Part shown: in pieces, positions 12,744 to 22,867 of the stretch
How positions within the stretch are numbered: position 1 is the first letter of the stretch
Layout: each line of letters starts with the position of its first letter
Assembly (NCBI GenBank): GCA_028293285.1
Contig: JAQGPC010000043.1
Location: 1-45,652, forward strand
DNA length: 45,652 nt
Direction of reading: 5' to 3'
DNA from: Pedosphaera sp.
Lineage (GTDB): Bacteria; Verrucomicrobiota; Verrucomicrobiia; Limisphaerales; Pedosphaeraceae
Program-made: the position numbers and the translations under genes
Notes under the pieces: model-generated
The model's database searches: none
The model's input: only the letters and a program-made list of their open reading frames with translations
Told to the model about the DNA's origin: nothing

Positions 12744-12883
12744 CAAGTTTTTAAAAAAAGTTCTGCTTTTATTCTAATGCTACTCATAGCGCCCCGACTA
12801 AGTCGGGGGTTATAAGCTCTTACTCTACCAAGAGGCGAACTATGGCTCTTCTTTGTAGCGCAGTTTTCAACCTGCTCCCACAT
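12740..12883 (-). CDS. Possible small basic protein of 47 aa, or structured RNA
   Basis: Minus frame from ATG (12881-12883) to TGA (12740-12742), starting MWEQVENCATKKSHSSP and then GRVRAYNPRLSRG. It is basic but has no ribosome-binding site. The same DNA has D-arm-like text (CTCTTGGTAGAG) and a strong hairpin (ccccgact/agtcgggg, 12792-12808), so a decayed tRNA or RNA gene is as likely. I cannot decide. Confidence 0.25.
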   Translation of the reverse strand: MWEQVENCATKKSHSSPLGRVRAYNPRLSRGAMSSIRIKAELFLKTC

Positions 12884-13068
12884 GCGGGACAGACTATCCA
12901 GTCGGCAGGACGTTAAAATATCACCGCTCGTTAAACTTTAAAAATTCGCGGGTAAGATGATCTGCGATACGGCAGATAGGAATGTCCGCGTTGCGAACCC
13001 AAAGTGAAAATCCGCCGCGCGAAAGAGAATTTTCATTTGGCTGCAAATTCAGTATGCTCGCTTTTGAA

Positions 13069-16000
13069 ATGAATCCCTTTGGTAAACTATCTTTACTGGG
13101 ACTGCTGCTCGGCGTCGGTTCTGCATTCGCAGCGTGCGCTGCTCCGGGTGCGGATGCCAATCGCCTGACTTATCTTGATTTGGACGATCCGTTTTATGTT
13201 GGTCGGAATTTTCCACGGCTCACCACACCGCAATGGATTGGAGAACTGGGCGTGGATGCAGTAGTGACGCTTGCTGTCGACGACATGCAAGACGCAAAAA
13301 AGTACGAGCTGTTTCTGCGTCCGATTCTGGAGCGGTTAAAACAGATCGACGGACGTGAACCGGTCAGCATCATGACCGTATCGGTTAAACCGGAAGATCC
13401 ACAATTGCAAACGTGGCTTAAGGCGGGGTTGTCGCTGGAAGTTCACACGCTCTCGCATCCCTGTCCGTTGTGCGCCGGTGGAAATTTTGCTGCAGCAACT
13501 CACAATGTTCATGGCTGCATTGATTTGATGAACCAGATACCCGGCAATCATCCCGTGGCTTTTCGCATGCCTTGCTGTGATTCCATGAATAGCGCGAGTC
13601 CGCGATTTTACTCGGAAATCTTTAATCGCGTTACGCCAGCAGGAAAATTTCTCACGCTCGACTCCTCCGTTTTTAATATCATCACCACGAATGATCCCGC
13701 TCCTTCGAGCGAGTTGACAATCGACAAAGATGGCCGCGAACGGTTTCGTAAATATTTAGTCGCCGAAACGAACGCAATCTCCAAGGTAAGCATGCAGGCT
13801 TATTCGGCAAACATTGAAGACTATCCGTATCCTTACATTATCGGCAAACTCTGTTGGGAATTCCCGGGCATGGTGCCGAGTGATTGGGCAGGATTTAATT
13901 TTCAAGGTGCAACGAATGCTGCGACTTTGGCCGATTGGAAAGCCGCTCTAGACACAACGGTTATCAAACAAGGGGTTTTCAACGTAGTGTTTCATCCGCA
14001 CGGCTGGATTCGCAATGATCAGGTGGTTGAATTCATTGATTACGCAGTCAGCAAATACGGCAAGCGAGTAAAGTTTTTGACCTTCAAGGAAGCACAGGAG
14101 AAAATTGATAATGTTCTATTGGCTGGCCAACCCATTCGCTCCCAGACAAATGGGCAAGATAACGGCGTGCGACTAATGGATGTTAATAATGATGGCTACA
14201 TGGACGTGGTCGTTGCCAATGAACAAATTCATAAAACCCGAATTTGGAATCCTAAGGCGAGCGTGTGGACTGAATTAGATTTTCCTGCGGCTCTGGTCAC
14301 TGTGGATGAGAAAGGCAATCGTCATGATGCCGGAGTAAAATTTGGCATTCTCAAGCCCGATGGTTTTCCCACTGCGTTTTATCGCAATGAAACTTCATCC
14401 GGTGCCTGGCATTTCGATGGAAAGCAATGGGCAACGGAAGAAAACTTTTTCAAAGGTTTGGAGATTGATGGTCATGCCGTGTTGACGATGGAAAAGGGTC
14501 ATGACCGCGGAGTCCGATTGCGCGATGCCGATAAAATCGGCCAATGCCAATTGATCGTGGCAAATGTAAACCAGAATGCCGTCTTTGCCTGGTCGGCGGA
14601 GGAAAAGAGTTGGAAATCCGCAGGACTAATGTGGCCGAAGGGCGTCGCCTTCGTGGATGCCGAAGGGCGTGACCTCGGACTGCGCTTTGCCGACATTAAC
14701 GAAGATGGCTTTACCGACATTATTTTTTCCAACGAAAAGGAATACTCCCTTCATTTATTTATTAATGCGCCTAAAACCCATCTCGGGATAGACAAGGGTT
14801 GGGATTTTACGGTGCGCTCAGGCAAGCGCACGGACGCACATGCCATTCCGATGATTGTTCGTGGAGGAACGAATAATAACAATGGCGCGTGGTTCCGCTC
14901 GAGCACGTTATGGGTGCAGAATGAGGACACGGCGAATTTGCCGGACAAAGTTGACCGTCGCTCGTTTAAAGAGTTGCTGGTGGGCGAAGAACCTCCAGCA
15001 AAGTCGCCCGAAGAATCACTGGCCGCGATTCACGTTCGGGATGGATTCACCGTTGAGTTGGTCGCCAGCGAGCCGCTCGTGAAGGACCCGGTGGCGTTTG
15101 AATGGGGCGCTGATGGAAAGTTGTGGGTAGTAGAAATGGGAGATTACCCGCTGGGTATTGATGGAAAAGGAAAAGCAGGCGGCATTGTCAAATACTTGGA
15201 AGATACTGAAGGGGATGGGCGTTACGATAAGGCCACGGTCTTTTTACAAGGGCTCAATTTTCCGAACGGAGTAATGCCATGGCGAAAAGGTGTTTTAGTG
15301 AGCGCGGCACCAGACATTTTTTACGCCGAATATACGGATGGCGATGGCAAGGCCGATGTTCGCAAAATACTTTTCACCGGCTTTACTGAAGGCAACCAAC
15401 AACATCGCGTGAACGGCTTCGAGTATGGACTGGATAACCGTGTGTATGTGGCGAATGGTGGAAGTAATGGCAAGGTGAAGTCGCTATTGACCGGGCGGGA
15501 CGTGAAAATTCATGGTCATGACCTTTCATTCCTGCCAGATGACGGCACGTATCGGCTTGAGCCGGGCCAAACGCAATTTGGGCGTCACCGCGATGATTGG
15601 GGCAACTGGTTCGGCAACGAGAATCCGACCTGGCTCTGGCACTACTATCTGCCGGAGCATTATTTTGGGAGGAATCCATACTTGGCAACGCCAGCCAACC
15701 GCAGGACGCTCGCAAATTATGACGAAAGGAACCGCGTCTTTACCATTGCCCGTTTGCAACCGCGCTTTAATTGGGCCGATCGTGTCTATGAAGTGACCTC
15801 TGCCAATAGTGCTACACCCTATCGCGATGATCTGTTTGGTCCCGAGTTTGCGACGAGTGTATTTGTCAGTGAGCCAGCCAATAATGTGGTCCATCGTGAA
15901 GTTCTGGTGGACGACGGGGTTTCCTTCACCGGCCATCGGGCACACGGTGAAGAGCAGAAGGAATTCCTGGCTTCGACGGATAATTGGTTCCGTCCCACGA

Positions 16001-17856
16001 TGGCCAAGACCGGCCCTGATGGTGCTTTGTATATCGCAGACATGTATCGGCTCGTCATTGAGCATCCGGAATATTTTCCGGAAGAATTGAAGCATAGACC
16101 TGACCTACGCGCGGGTGATGATATGGGGCGGATTTACCGGGTGTATCCCAACGGCGCAAAACTCCGAAAGATTCCACGTCTCGACAAGTTGGACTCAGCG
16201 GGTTTGGTGGCGGCACTGGACAGTGAAAATGGCTGGCAGCGCGACACTGCGCAAAGATTACTTGTTGAATCGAAAGATCGTTCTGCTGTCGCACCGCTCA
16301 TTATGTTGCTGAAGAGCAACTCACGGGCAAAGACTCGCTTGCAGGCACTTTGCACCCTGGATGGACTGGAAGCCATTACGCCTGAGATTCTACTTGTAGC
16401 ATTGAAAGATGCTCATCCCGCCGTGCGTGCTAATGCAATCCGGCTGACCGAACCCTTACTGGCGAAATCATCCGAGTTAGCACAGGCGGTGTTGTCATTG
16501 GTTGATGATCCCGAAATACGGGTGCGTTACCAATTGGCCTTCAGTTTGGGCGAATGGAACGCACCTGAGGCGGGGCGTGCGCTTGGTAGACTCGCCATGA
16601 AAGAAGCAAAAAAGCCCGACTTGCAATCGGCTGTAATGAGTTCGGCTCCGAAGCACATAGCGGCGATGTTGGAAGCTATTCTTGCCAGCTTGCCCCAACA
16701 AACACCTTCCGGGGAACTAATGGAGCAGTTAACCGTTCTCGCGACCACCTCGGAAGATCAACCCGCGCTGACGCTGGCACTTAATGCTGCTGCAAAAACA
16801 AACTCGAATGGGCATGCTTCATGGCAGCTTGCCATCATGTCAGGGTTTCTGGATGGTTTGGACCGGCGCAATGTCGAGCTAAACAAATTCAAGGTGGAAT
16901 CCAAAGATGAACTTCAACAAGCGATGACGCATCTCGATGAAGCCTTTCATCACATGCCTGCTTTAGCTGCGGATGTGCAGGCCAACCCCGCAATTAGGCA
17001 AATGGCCATTCGTCTCTTGAGTCGCAATGTTGCAGATGAAACGCAAAGCCTTGAGGCGCTGGGTCAGTTGTTGGGACCACAAGTGCCATCCGAGATTGAA
17101 AAAGTCGCATTCACCGCATTGGAACATTCAAGGGGAGCGCGTGCCGCAGAAGTATTGATTGCCGGCTGGCAAGGATATGCCCCGGGCATGCGGGCGGAAG
17201 TGATAAATGCGCTGTTCAGTCGCACGGAATGGACACAGGCGCTTTTGACGGCTATTGAGAACGGAAATATTACTGCTGGTGAAATGGCCATGGTACATCG
17301 GCAGAAATTGCTGACGCATTCGGACCAGACAATTCGCGGACGTGCCGAAAAACTGTTTACGGTCACGAACTCAGATCGGGAAAAGGTGGTCAAGGCATAC
17401 CAGGAAGTGTTGAAACTGAAAGGCGACGCCGAAAAGGGAAGCGGACTGTTTCGTGCAAACTGTGCGTTGTGCCATCGATTGAAAGACGAAGGGAATGCAG
17501 TCGGTCCGGACCTAAGCGCAGTCAGTGATAAGCCAGTGACGGAACTGCTGGTATCGATCCTTGACCCTAATCGCGCCGTGGAGGTGACCTACGCAAGCTA
17601 TACTGCTGTCACGCGTGATGACCGTGAATTAAGCGGAGTCATTGGAGCCGAAAGCCCAAACAGCATCACCCTGAGGATGCCAGGAGGAACGGTGGAAACC
17701 ATTTTGCGAAAAGATTTGAAGCGGCTGACGAGTAATAAACTTTCCCTGATGCCCGAAGGGTTTGAAGCAACGTTGAAGCAACAGGACATGGCCAATCTCA
17801 TCGCCTACATGACGACCGGCGCGCATAAGGCAGGAGAGGGTGAGACAAAACGCTGA
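13069..17856 (+). CDS. Giant secreted fusion: polysaccharide deacetylase, VCBS repeats, PVC dehydrogenase, HEAT, heme domain
   Basis: About 1595 residues from ATG 13069, chosen because a signal peptide starts there (MNPFGKLSLLGLLLGVG). An upstream in-frame start at 12982 would bury it. Domains in order: a deacetylase-like domain (AVDDMQD, then LEVHTLSHPC near residue 125); VCBS/FG-GAP-like calcium-binding repeats (DVNNDGYMDVVVAN, DINEDGFTDIIFSN); a PVC-type beta-propeller dehydrogenase (DGFTVELVASEPL onward); HEAT-like repeats; and a C-terminal cytochrome-like domain with CALCH near 1463. PVC heme-binding proteins are thought to oxidise sugars outside the cytoplasm. The long fusion points to breakdown of a polysaccharide. 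It is convergent with the APC permease gene. Confidence 0.85.
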   Translation: MNPFGKLSLLGLLLGVGSAFAACAAPGADANRLTYLDLDDPFYVGRNFPRLTTPQWIGELGVDAVVTLAVDDMQDAKKYELFLRPILERLKQIDGREPVSIMTVSVKPEDPQLQTWLKAGLSLEVHTLSHPCPLCAGGNFAAATHNVHGCIDLMNQIPGNHPVAFRMPCCDSMNSASPRFYSEIFNRVTPAGKFLTLDSSVFNIITTNDPAPSSELTIDKDGRERFRKYLVAETNAISKVSMQAYSANIEDYPYPYIIGKLCWEFPGMVPSDWAGFNFQGATNAATLADWKAALDTTVIKQGVFNVVFHPHGWIRNDQVVEFIDYAVSKYGKRVKFLTFKEAQEKIDNVLLAGQPIRSQTNGQDNGVRLMDVNNDGYMDVVVANEQIHKTRIWNPKASVWTELDFPAALVTVDEKGNRHDAGVKFGILKPDGFPTAFYRNETSSGAWHFDGKQWATEENFFKGLEIDGHAVLTMEKGHDRGVRLRDADKIGQCQLIVANVNQNAVFAWSAEEKSWKSAGLMWPKGVAFVDAEGRDLGLRFADINEDGFTDIIFSNEKEYSLHLFINAPKTHLGIDKGWDFTVRSGKRTDAHAIPMIVRGGTNNNNGAWFRSSTLWVQNEDTANLPDKVDRRSFKELLVGEEPPAKSPEESLAAIHVRDGFTVELVASEPLVKDPVAFEWGADGKLWVVEMGDYPLGIDGKGKAGGIVKYLEDTEGDGRYDKATVFLQGLNFPNGVMPWRKGVLVSAAPDIFYAEYTDGDGKADVRKILFTGFTEGNQQHRVNGFEYGLDNRVYVANGGSNGKVKSLLTGRDVKIHGHDLSFLPDDGTYRLEPGQTQFGRHRDDWGNWFGNENPTWLWHYYLPEHYFGRNPYLATPANRRTLANYDERNRVFTIARLQPRFNWADRVYEVTSANSATPYRDDLFGPEFATSVFVSEPANNVVHREVLVDDGVSFTGHRAHGEEQKEFLASTDNWFRPTMAKTGPDGALYIADMYRLVIEHPEYFPEELKHRPDLRAGDDMGRIYRVYPNGAKLRKIPRLDKLDSAGLVAALDSENGWQRDTAQRLLVESKDRSAVAPLIMLLKSNSRAKTRLQALCTLDGLEAITPEILLVALKDAHPAVRANAIRLTEPLLAKSSELAQAVLSLVDDPEIRVRYQLAFSLGEWNAPEAGRALGRLAMKEAKKPDLQSAVMSSAPKHIAAMLEAILASLPQQTPSGELMEQLTVLATTSEDQPALTLALNAAAKTNSNGHASWQLAIMSGFLDGLDRRNVELNKFKVESKDELQQAMTHLDEAFHHMPALAADVQANPAIRQMAIRLLSRNVADETQSLEALGQLLGPQVPSEIEKVAFTALEHSRGARAAEVLIAGWQGYAPGMRAEVINALFSRTEWTQALLTAIENGNITAGEMAMVHRQKLLTHSDQTIRGRAEKLFTVTNSDREKVVKAYQEVLKLKGDAEKGSGLFRANCALCHRLKDEGNAVGPDLSAVSDKPVTELLVSILDPNRAVEVTYASYTAVTRDDRELSGVIGAESPNSITLRMPGGTVETILRKDLKRLTSNKLSLMPEGFEATLKQQDMANLIAYMTTGAHKAGEGETKR

Positions 17857-17878
17857 AAAAATTACAAGGCTTCGCAAC

Positions 17879-19315
17879 CTACCGGTTTGTTTTCCTTTGA
17901 TACGTCCACCCATAAAGCAATAATCCCACCAACAAGGGCGCAATTCCAATTACGATGAGTTTGCCCGCATAAACTGCCGACGAATAAAGCATATAGAGAC
18001 ACATTCCACAGAAAATCACGGGTAGCAATGGATACAGAGGAACAGTAAAGGGGCGCTCAATATTTCGGTCTTTGTAACGGAGCAAGAAAAGAGCGGTACC
18101 AGTCATAAGAAAAAACAGCCAAAAAACAGGGGCAGTGCAACGCAAGAGTGTATCAAAACCGCCATGCCCTTCCCACAAGGCTCCGCCGATACCAATTTGA
18201 GTTAAGAGCTTATCGATGATGACGTGACCAGTCTTCGTTCCCACGAGCAGAATCATTGCCAGCGTGATGACGGCTTGTGTTAGCAGCGACCAGATGGGAG
18301 AGCCACGTTGTGCATTCCAGCGTGCCAACCGGGCGAACAGTCGGAAATCTTCGCCGACCGTTGAGTAAATACGCGAACCGGTAAAAATTAGTCCGTTAAG
18401 CGCACCTAGCGCGGAAATCATGACCAATACCGAAATAGCCCGGGCACCAAATTTTCCGAATAGTTGTTGCAGAACATCGCTGGCAATTGCCTGTGATTGT
18501 CTGGCTCCTTCAAAACCTAACCCGGTGAGATAAGCCCCATTGACCAATAAATAGATGGCAGTAATGGAAAGAGTGCCGAGAATCAATGCGCGCGGAATGT
18601 TGCGTCGTTTATTAGAAACTTCAGCCGCGACAAATGCCGCATCATTCCACCCGCCGTAAGTGTAAAGAACCAAAATCATGGCAAGGCCAAATGAACTTTG
18701 CGGCGGCAGGGTTGCTGATGATGCCATCATCCCTGGTTTGCTCCAAAAAAATCCTGCGAACAAAATGCCACCCAAGCCAATTACTTTCAGGGCAGTAAGG
18801 GCATTCTGTGTTTTCTTCCCAAATGCCATACCCAGAATATTGGTGAGCGTCAGAATGACCACGGCAGCAGCAGCGAATGCGCATTGAGAGGCTGGACCAA
18901 AGTCCGATAACTTCATCGCATAGGTGGCAAATACGTAAGCCATCATGCCGATGCCTCCGGTCATGATGACAGCCAGTTGCGACCATCCGAATAGAAACCC
19001 CGCCCACGGCCCATACGCTTTAGTTAAATAGACATAATCTCCACCAGACCGAGGGTAGGTGCTGGCTAGCTCTGCATAACAAAGCGCACCAATGAGCGAC
19101 AACAGACCGCCCAGTGCCCAAACTCCAAGAGCCATTGCGGGGCTGGAAACGCTTTTAAAAATCAACGGCGCTGTTTCGTAAATGCCGGCTCCGATGACAA
19201 TGCCAATGACAATACTGACAGTATCCCAAAGGCTGAGGTGGTCCCGAACGGATTCACTATGTTTATTCCGAAATGAGTCTTTTCCCAAGGAACTTTCTGT
19301 GTCGTCCGTTTTCAT
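17879..19315 (-). CDS. APC-family amino acid permease
   Basis: 478 residues with about 12 hydrophobic segments. The first helix carries the unwound, substrate-binding motif typical of the APC superfamily (VIGIVIGAGIYE, about 36-47), and ELASTYPRSGGDYVYL (about 82-97) is a hallmark of the LAT/AdiC-like branch. It should import or exchange amino acids at the inner membrane; the substrate is not clear. A GH63 gene lies upstream with a 58-base gap and the same orientation. Start ATG at 19313-19315. Confidence 0.9.
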   Translation of the reverse strand: MKTDDTESSLGKDSFRNKHSESVRDHLSLWDTVSIVIGIVIGAGIYETAPLIFKSVSSPAMALGVWALGGLLSLIGALCYAELASTYPRSGGDYVYLTKAYGPWAGFLFGWSQLAVIMTGGIGMMAYVFATYAMKLSDFGPASQCAFAAAAVVILTLTNILGMAFGKKTQNALTALKVIGLGGILFAGFFWSKPGMMASSATLPPQSSFGLAMILVLYTYGGWNDAAFVAAEVSNKRRNIPRALILGTLSITAIYLLVNGAYLTGLGFEGARQSQAIASDVLQQLFGKFGARAISVLVMISALGALNGLIFTGSRIYSTVGEDFRLFARLARWNAQRGSPIWSLLTQAVITLAMILLVGTKTGHVIIDKLLTQIGIGGALWEGHGGFDTLLRCTAPVFWLFFLMTGTALFLLRYKDRNIERPFTVPLYPLLPVIFCGMCLYMLYSSAVYAGKLIVIGIAPLLVGLLLYGWTYQRKTNR

Positions 19316-19373
19316 TACTTAAATGCACTGAAGGACTGGAATGTAATTCGAGCCAAATTCCACCAGTAAACGA

Positions 19374-22091
19374 TCAATCCCGTTTCCGGGCGAGGTCCTC
19401 CATGCTGCGGATGGCCAATGCGGTCCAACCCGTTTGATGGTTTGCGCCCAGCCCTTTGCCGGTTTCGCCATGAAAATATTCATGGAAGAGCACCAGGTCT
19501 TTCCAATGAGGATCATTTTGGAAACGGGAATCATCACCATTGCAGGGACGCCGGCCATTTTCGTCCGGAATGAAAATCTTCGCCAGGCGCACAGCAAGTT
19601 CCCGGGCAACCTGCTTGAGATTCAGCATGGTTCCGGAGCCGGTGGGATACTCCACCTTAAAACTATCGCCGTAGAAATGGTGATACCGTTCGAGTGCTTC
19701 AATCACGAGATAATTGACCGGGAACCAGATGGGGCCGCGCCAATTGGAGTTGCCGCCAAAGAGTCCCGTGGTTGATTCGCCGGGCACATAATCCACCGCC
19801 TGTTGGGTGCCGCAGGCATCGAAAATATAAGGGTGAGCTTGATGAAACTTGGAAACTGAACGGATACCGTGAGGAGAAAGAAACTCAGATTCATCCAGCA
19901 AGTAACGCAGCATGCGGGCGAGTCTTTCCCGTGAAGGAATCGCCAGCAGGAAATGATGATGAGAGTTGGCCACCGCGCTTTCGCAGTGGGAGATATGGTT
20001 GGTCAAGTCCTTGCGATGCTGGCGAAACCATTGAAAACGTTTATAAAAGCCGGGCAATACCTTGATTTGTTCTTCTGCCAGAACTTCCACTGCGATCAGC
20101 GGCAGGATGCCAACCATTGACCGGCTCCGCAAAGGGATGATCTGGCCGTTGATTTTGATCTGATCATAATAAAAACCATCGGCCTCATCCCATAAGCCCG
20201 TGCCTCCAAGTGCATTCATGGCATCGGCAATCTGGACAAAATGTTCCAGGAATTTTGACGCCATGTCTTCATAGGCCACGTTAACCTTGTCACCATCCTT
20301 GGCCAGTTCCAGAGCGATGGCGAGCATGGTGATACAGTAAAACGCCATCCAGGCAGTGCCGTCAGCCTGGCGCAGACTGCCACCATCGGGGAGCGGTTGG
20401 GAGCGATCAAATACCCCGATGTTGTCGAGTCCCAGAAAGCCGCCGGCAAAGAGGTTCTTCCCGTCCGGATCTTTGCGGTTAACCCACCAAGTGAAATTCA
20501 ACAGCAATTTTTGGAAAACACTTTCCAAAAAGCCGCGATCACGATTGCTTTTGGAATCAGCAATTTTATATACCCGCCACGCAGCCCAAGCATGCACCGG
20601 CGGATTTACATCCGAGAAGGCAAACTCGTACGCGGGAATTTGTCCGTTCGGATGCATGTACCATTCGCGGAGAAAAAGCCCGATTTGTTCCTTGGCAAAT
20701 TTGGGATCAATGCGCGCAAAAGGAATCATGTGGAAGGCCAGGTCCCATGCGGCGAACCATGGATACTCCCACTTGTCGGGCATCGAAAGCACATCACGAC
20801 TGTATAGATGCCTCCAATTGGAATTGCGCCCGCTTTTGCGTTCCTCGGGTGGCGGCGGGAAGTGCGGGTCGCCATTCAACCAATCCTCCACGATGTAATG
20901 ATAAAACTGCTTGCTCCAAAGTAAGCCCGCATAGCCTTGACGAATTACATTACGCTCAGCTTCCAGCAACTTCACTTTGGTCACACTTTCGTAAAACTCA
21001 TCGGCTTCACGGATCCGTAACGCAAAGATTTCATCAAATGCGGTCTGGTCGCCTTTGTCAGGTAATTCTTCAGCCGCGTACAAACGCAAGCGAATCGTCT
21101 GCGATTCTCCGGGCTTTAATTCCAGTGTGTAATGGGGCGATACCTTGGTTCCGTACTGCTTCGGATTCACCGCTTCCTGCTTTCCATTAACTACATATTC
21201 GTGAAACGCATCTTTCACATAACGGCCGATATTTTCGCCGCCATAGAGTCGATTGGAATTGGTTTCATTATCGGTGAAGAGCAGGGGCGGGGTTTTCCCG
21301 GTTGGATCTGGACCAATCTCAAAAAAATATTGGCCAAGAGTTTCTTGTTGGAGCAGCAGTAGATTATCCTTTTCCAAGCCGATGCGCGGCTTGAGCGAGC
21401 ATCCTTCATGGGTGCAGCCCCAAACCCAGGTATTGCGAAACCAAAGCGTCGGCAGGAGATGCATTGTCGCCGGTTCCGAACCCCGATTAGTCACCGTGAC
21501 GCGAATCAATATGTCATTCGGCGTATTCTTCGCATATTCGGCCAGAACATCGAAGTAGCGGTTTTCCTTAAATACGCCCGTATCTACCAACTCATATTCC
21601 GGATCGTCCTTGCCGCGTTGCCGGTTTTCTTTCACTAATTGTTCATAAGGAAACTCGGTCTGCGGGTATTTATATAACCCCTTCAGATAGGAATGGGTTG
21701 GAGTCGAATCGAGGTAAAAGTATTCCTCTTTGACGTCTTCGCCGTGATTTCCCTCCTTATTCGTCAACCCAAACAAGCGTTCCTTCAAAATGGGATCGCG
21801 CCCGTTCCACATCGCCAAGGCAAAGCATAGACGACATTCGCGATCTGTAATTCCCAAAATTCCATCCTCACCCCAGCGATAGGCACGGCTTCGGGAATGA
21901 TCATGCGAAAAATATTCCCAGCAGGTGCCGGCTTCAGAATAATCCTCGCGCACGGTGGACCATTGCCGTTCAGCGAGGTAGGGGCCCCAGCGTTTCCAAT
22001 TTTTCTCCCGTCGCGTGTCTTCATCGAGACGCGCCGCCTCAGCGCCTGGGTTCAACTGATTTTTTGGAGACTTGCCATTCTTCGCTGCCAT
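19374..22091 (-). CDS. GH63-type glucosidase
   Basis: 905 residues. The sequence matches the long bacterial MGH1/GH63 glucosidases: an N-terminal beta-domain (RWGPYLAERQWSTVREDYS, near 34) and a C-terminal alpha/alpha barrel with FPPPPEERKSGRNSNWRHL, KWEYPWFAAWDLAFHMIPF and GNSNWRGPIWFPVNYLVIEA. No signal peptide is visible, so it probably acts on glucosides in the cytoplasm. The MOSC gene ends 11 bases upstream, suggesting one transcript. Substrate specificity cannot be read from sequence. Confidence 0.88.
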   Translation of the reverse strand: MAAKNGKSPKNQLNPGAEAARLDEDTRREKNWKRWGPYLAERQWSTVREDYSEAGTCWEYFSHDHSRSRAYRWGEDGILGITDRECRLCFALAMWNGRDPILKERLFGLTNKEGNHGEDVKEEYFYLDSTPTHSYLKGLYKYPQTEFPYEQLVKENRQRGKDDPEYELVDTGVFKENRYFDVLAEYAKNTPNDILIRVTVTNRGSEPATMHLLPTLWFRNTWVWGCTHEGCSLKPRIGLEKDNLLLLQQETLGQYFFEIGPDPTGKTPPLLFTDNETNSNRLYGGENIGRYVKDAFHEYVVNGKQEAVNPKQYGTKVSPHYTLELKPGESQTIRLRLYAAEELPDKGDQTAFDEIFALRIREADEFYESVTKVKLLEAERNVIRQGYAGLLWSKQFYHYIVEDWLNGDPHFPPPPEERKSGRNSNWRHLYSRDVLSMPDKWEYPWFAAWDLAFHMIPFARIDPKFAKEQIGLFLREWYMHPNGQIPAYEFAFSDVNPPVHAWAAWRVYKIADSKSNRDRGFLESVFQKLLLNFTWWVNRKDPDGKNLFAGGFLGLDNIGVFDRSQPLPDGGSLRQADGTAWMAFYCITMLAIALELAKDGDKVNVAYEDMASKFLEHFVQIADAMNALGGTGLWDEADGFYYDQIKINGQIIPLRSRSMVGILPLIAVEVLAEEQIKVLPGFYKRFQWFRQHRKDLTNHISHCESAVANSHHHFLLAIPSRERLARMLRYLLDESEFLSPHGIRSVSKFHQAHPYIFDACGTQQAVDYVPGESTTGLFGGNSNWRGPIWFPVNYLVIEALERYHHFYGDSFKVEYPTGSGTMLNLKQVARELAVRLAKIFIPDENGRRPCNGDDSRFQNDPHWKDLVLFHEYFHGETGKGLGANHQTGWTALAIRSMEDLARKRD

Positions 22092-22102
22092 AAAGCGGAA
22101 CG

Positions 22103-22762
22103 TTATGCCTCCGGGGCGTTCAAAGCCATACCCAATCGCTCCTTAAACTCATCACGCCAACTTGGTGTCAGCGCTGGAATGGCAATTGCGCGCTTCATGA
22201 GTTCCACATTATTTCGTTGGAAATACATGACATCCATTATTTCGCGGACAGTCACGCCCTGCTCATTAGTCTTTACGCGCTCGATTCCATCCCCGGCTGC
22301 CAGTGCGCCTTTCGACAATACACGTTGATAAAAACCGACGCGCCCGCTCTTTGCGAAAAGCTTTGGGAAGGTCGGGAGATTCATTTTTGCGGCCAGCTTG
22401 TAACAGGGCACGCGAGGTTGGGTTACTTCCAGCAACACGCTGCCAATGCGGAACACATCACCGATATGCACCTGATCCTCAATCCAACCTTCCACGGTCA
22501 GATTCTCGCCAAATTGGCCGAATGAAAAATCGTTTCGCCCCAACTCGTGCGCCCAATAAGCGTAATGTTCCGCCGGATAAGTATAAACCGCCTTGTAAAT
22601 CCCGCCATGATTCTCCAAGTCTGCCTGGCCATCACCTTGCAAACCCAAGGTGCCGACTTGGACTCGTCCTGATATGGGAGTTTTGAAAATTCCGGTTACC
22701 ACCACTTTATCACCGACAACAATCTCCTTCGGCATGGAAACGTTTACGGAAAGCAGTTTCAT
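22103..22762 (-). CDS. MOSC domain protein (YiiM-like)
   Basis: 219 residues from the ATG at 22760-22762 (MKLLSVNVSM), preferred over the longer start because the family begins there. The MOSC domain spans about 10-160, with GDGQADLENHGG and the conserved Cys in TQPRVPCYKL. The C-terminal helices are as in YiiM, which takes part in molybdenum-cofactor-dependent detoxification of N-hydroxylated compounds. The Cys may carry sulfur for the cofactor. Confidence 0.9.
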   Translation of the reverse strand: MKLLSVNVSMPKEIVVGDKVVVTGIFKTPISGRVQVGTLGLQGDGQADLENHGGIYKAVYTYPAEHYAYWAHELGRNDFSFGQFGENLTVEGWIEDQVHIGDVFRIGSVLLEVTQPRVPCYKLAAKMNLPTFPKLFAKSGRVGFYQRVLSKGALAAGDGIERVKTNEQGVTVREIMDVMYFQRNNVELMKRAIAIPALTPSWRDEFKERLGMALNAPEA

Positions 22763-22867
22763 CGTCTGTGCGATTGAATTTAAACCATTGACCGTCACAA
22801 GCAGACACTACGCTTACACGCTTAGATATGCCAGCAGCATTGCTGGTTCAGTTAACCCTGAAGCTCG

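Noticed and set aside
12790-12850. A further tRNA with TTGGTAGAG D-loop text
   Set aside because: A D-arm-like string and a T-arm-like hairpin are present, but there is no room for an anticodon arm and the acceptor ends do not pair.
12240-12960. tmRNA, 6S RNA, SRP RNA or RNase P RNA in the gap right of tRNA-Gly-like
   Set aside because: I searched for the conserved ends and cores of these RNAs and did not find them; small ORFs with terminators explain the region better.
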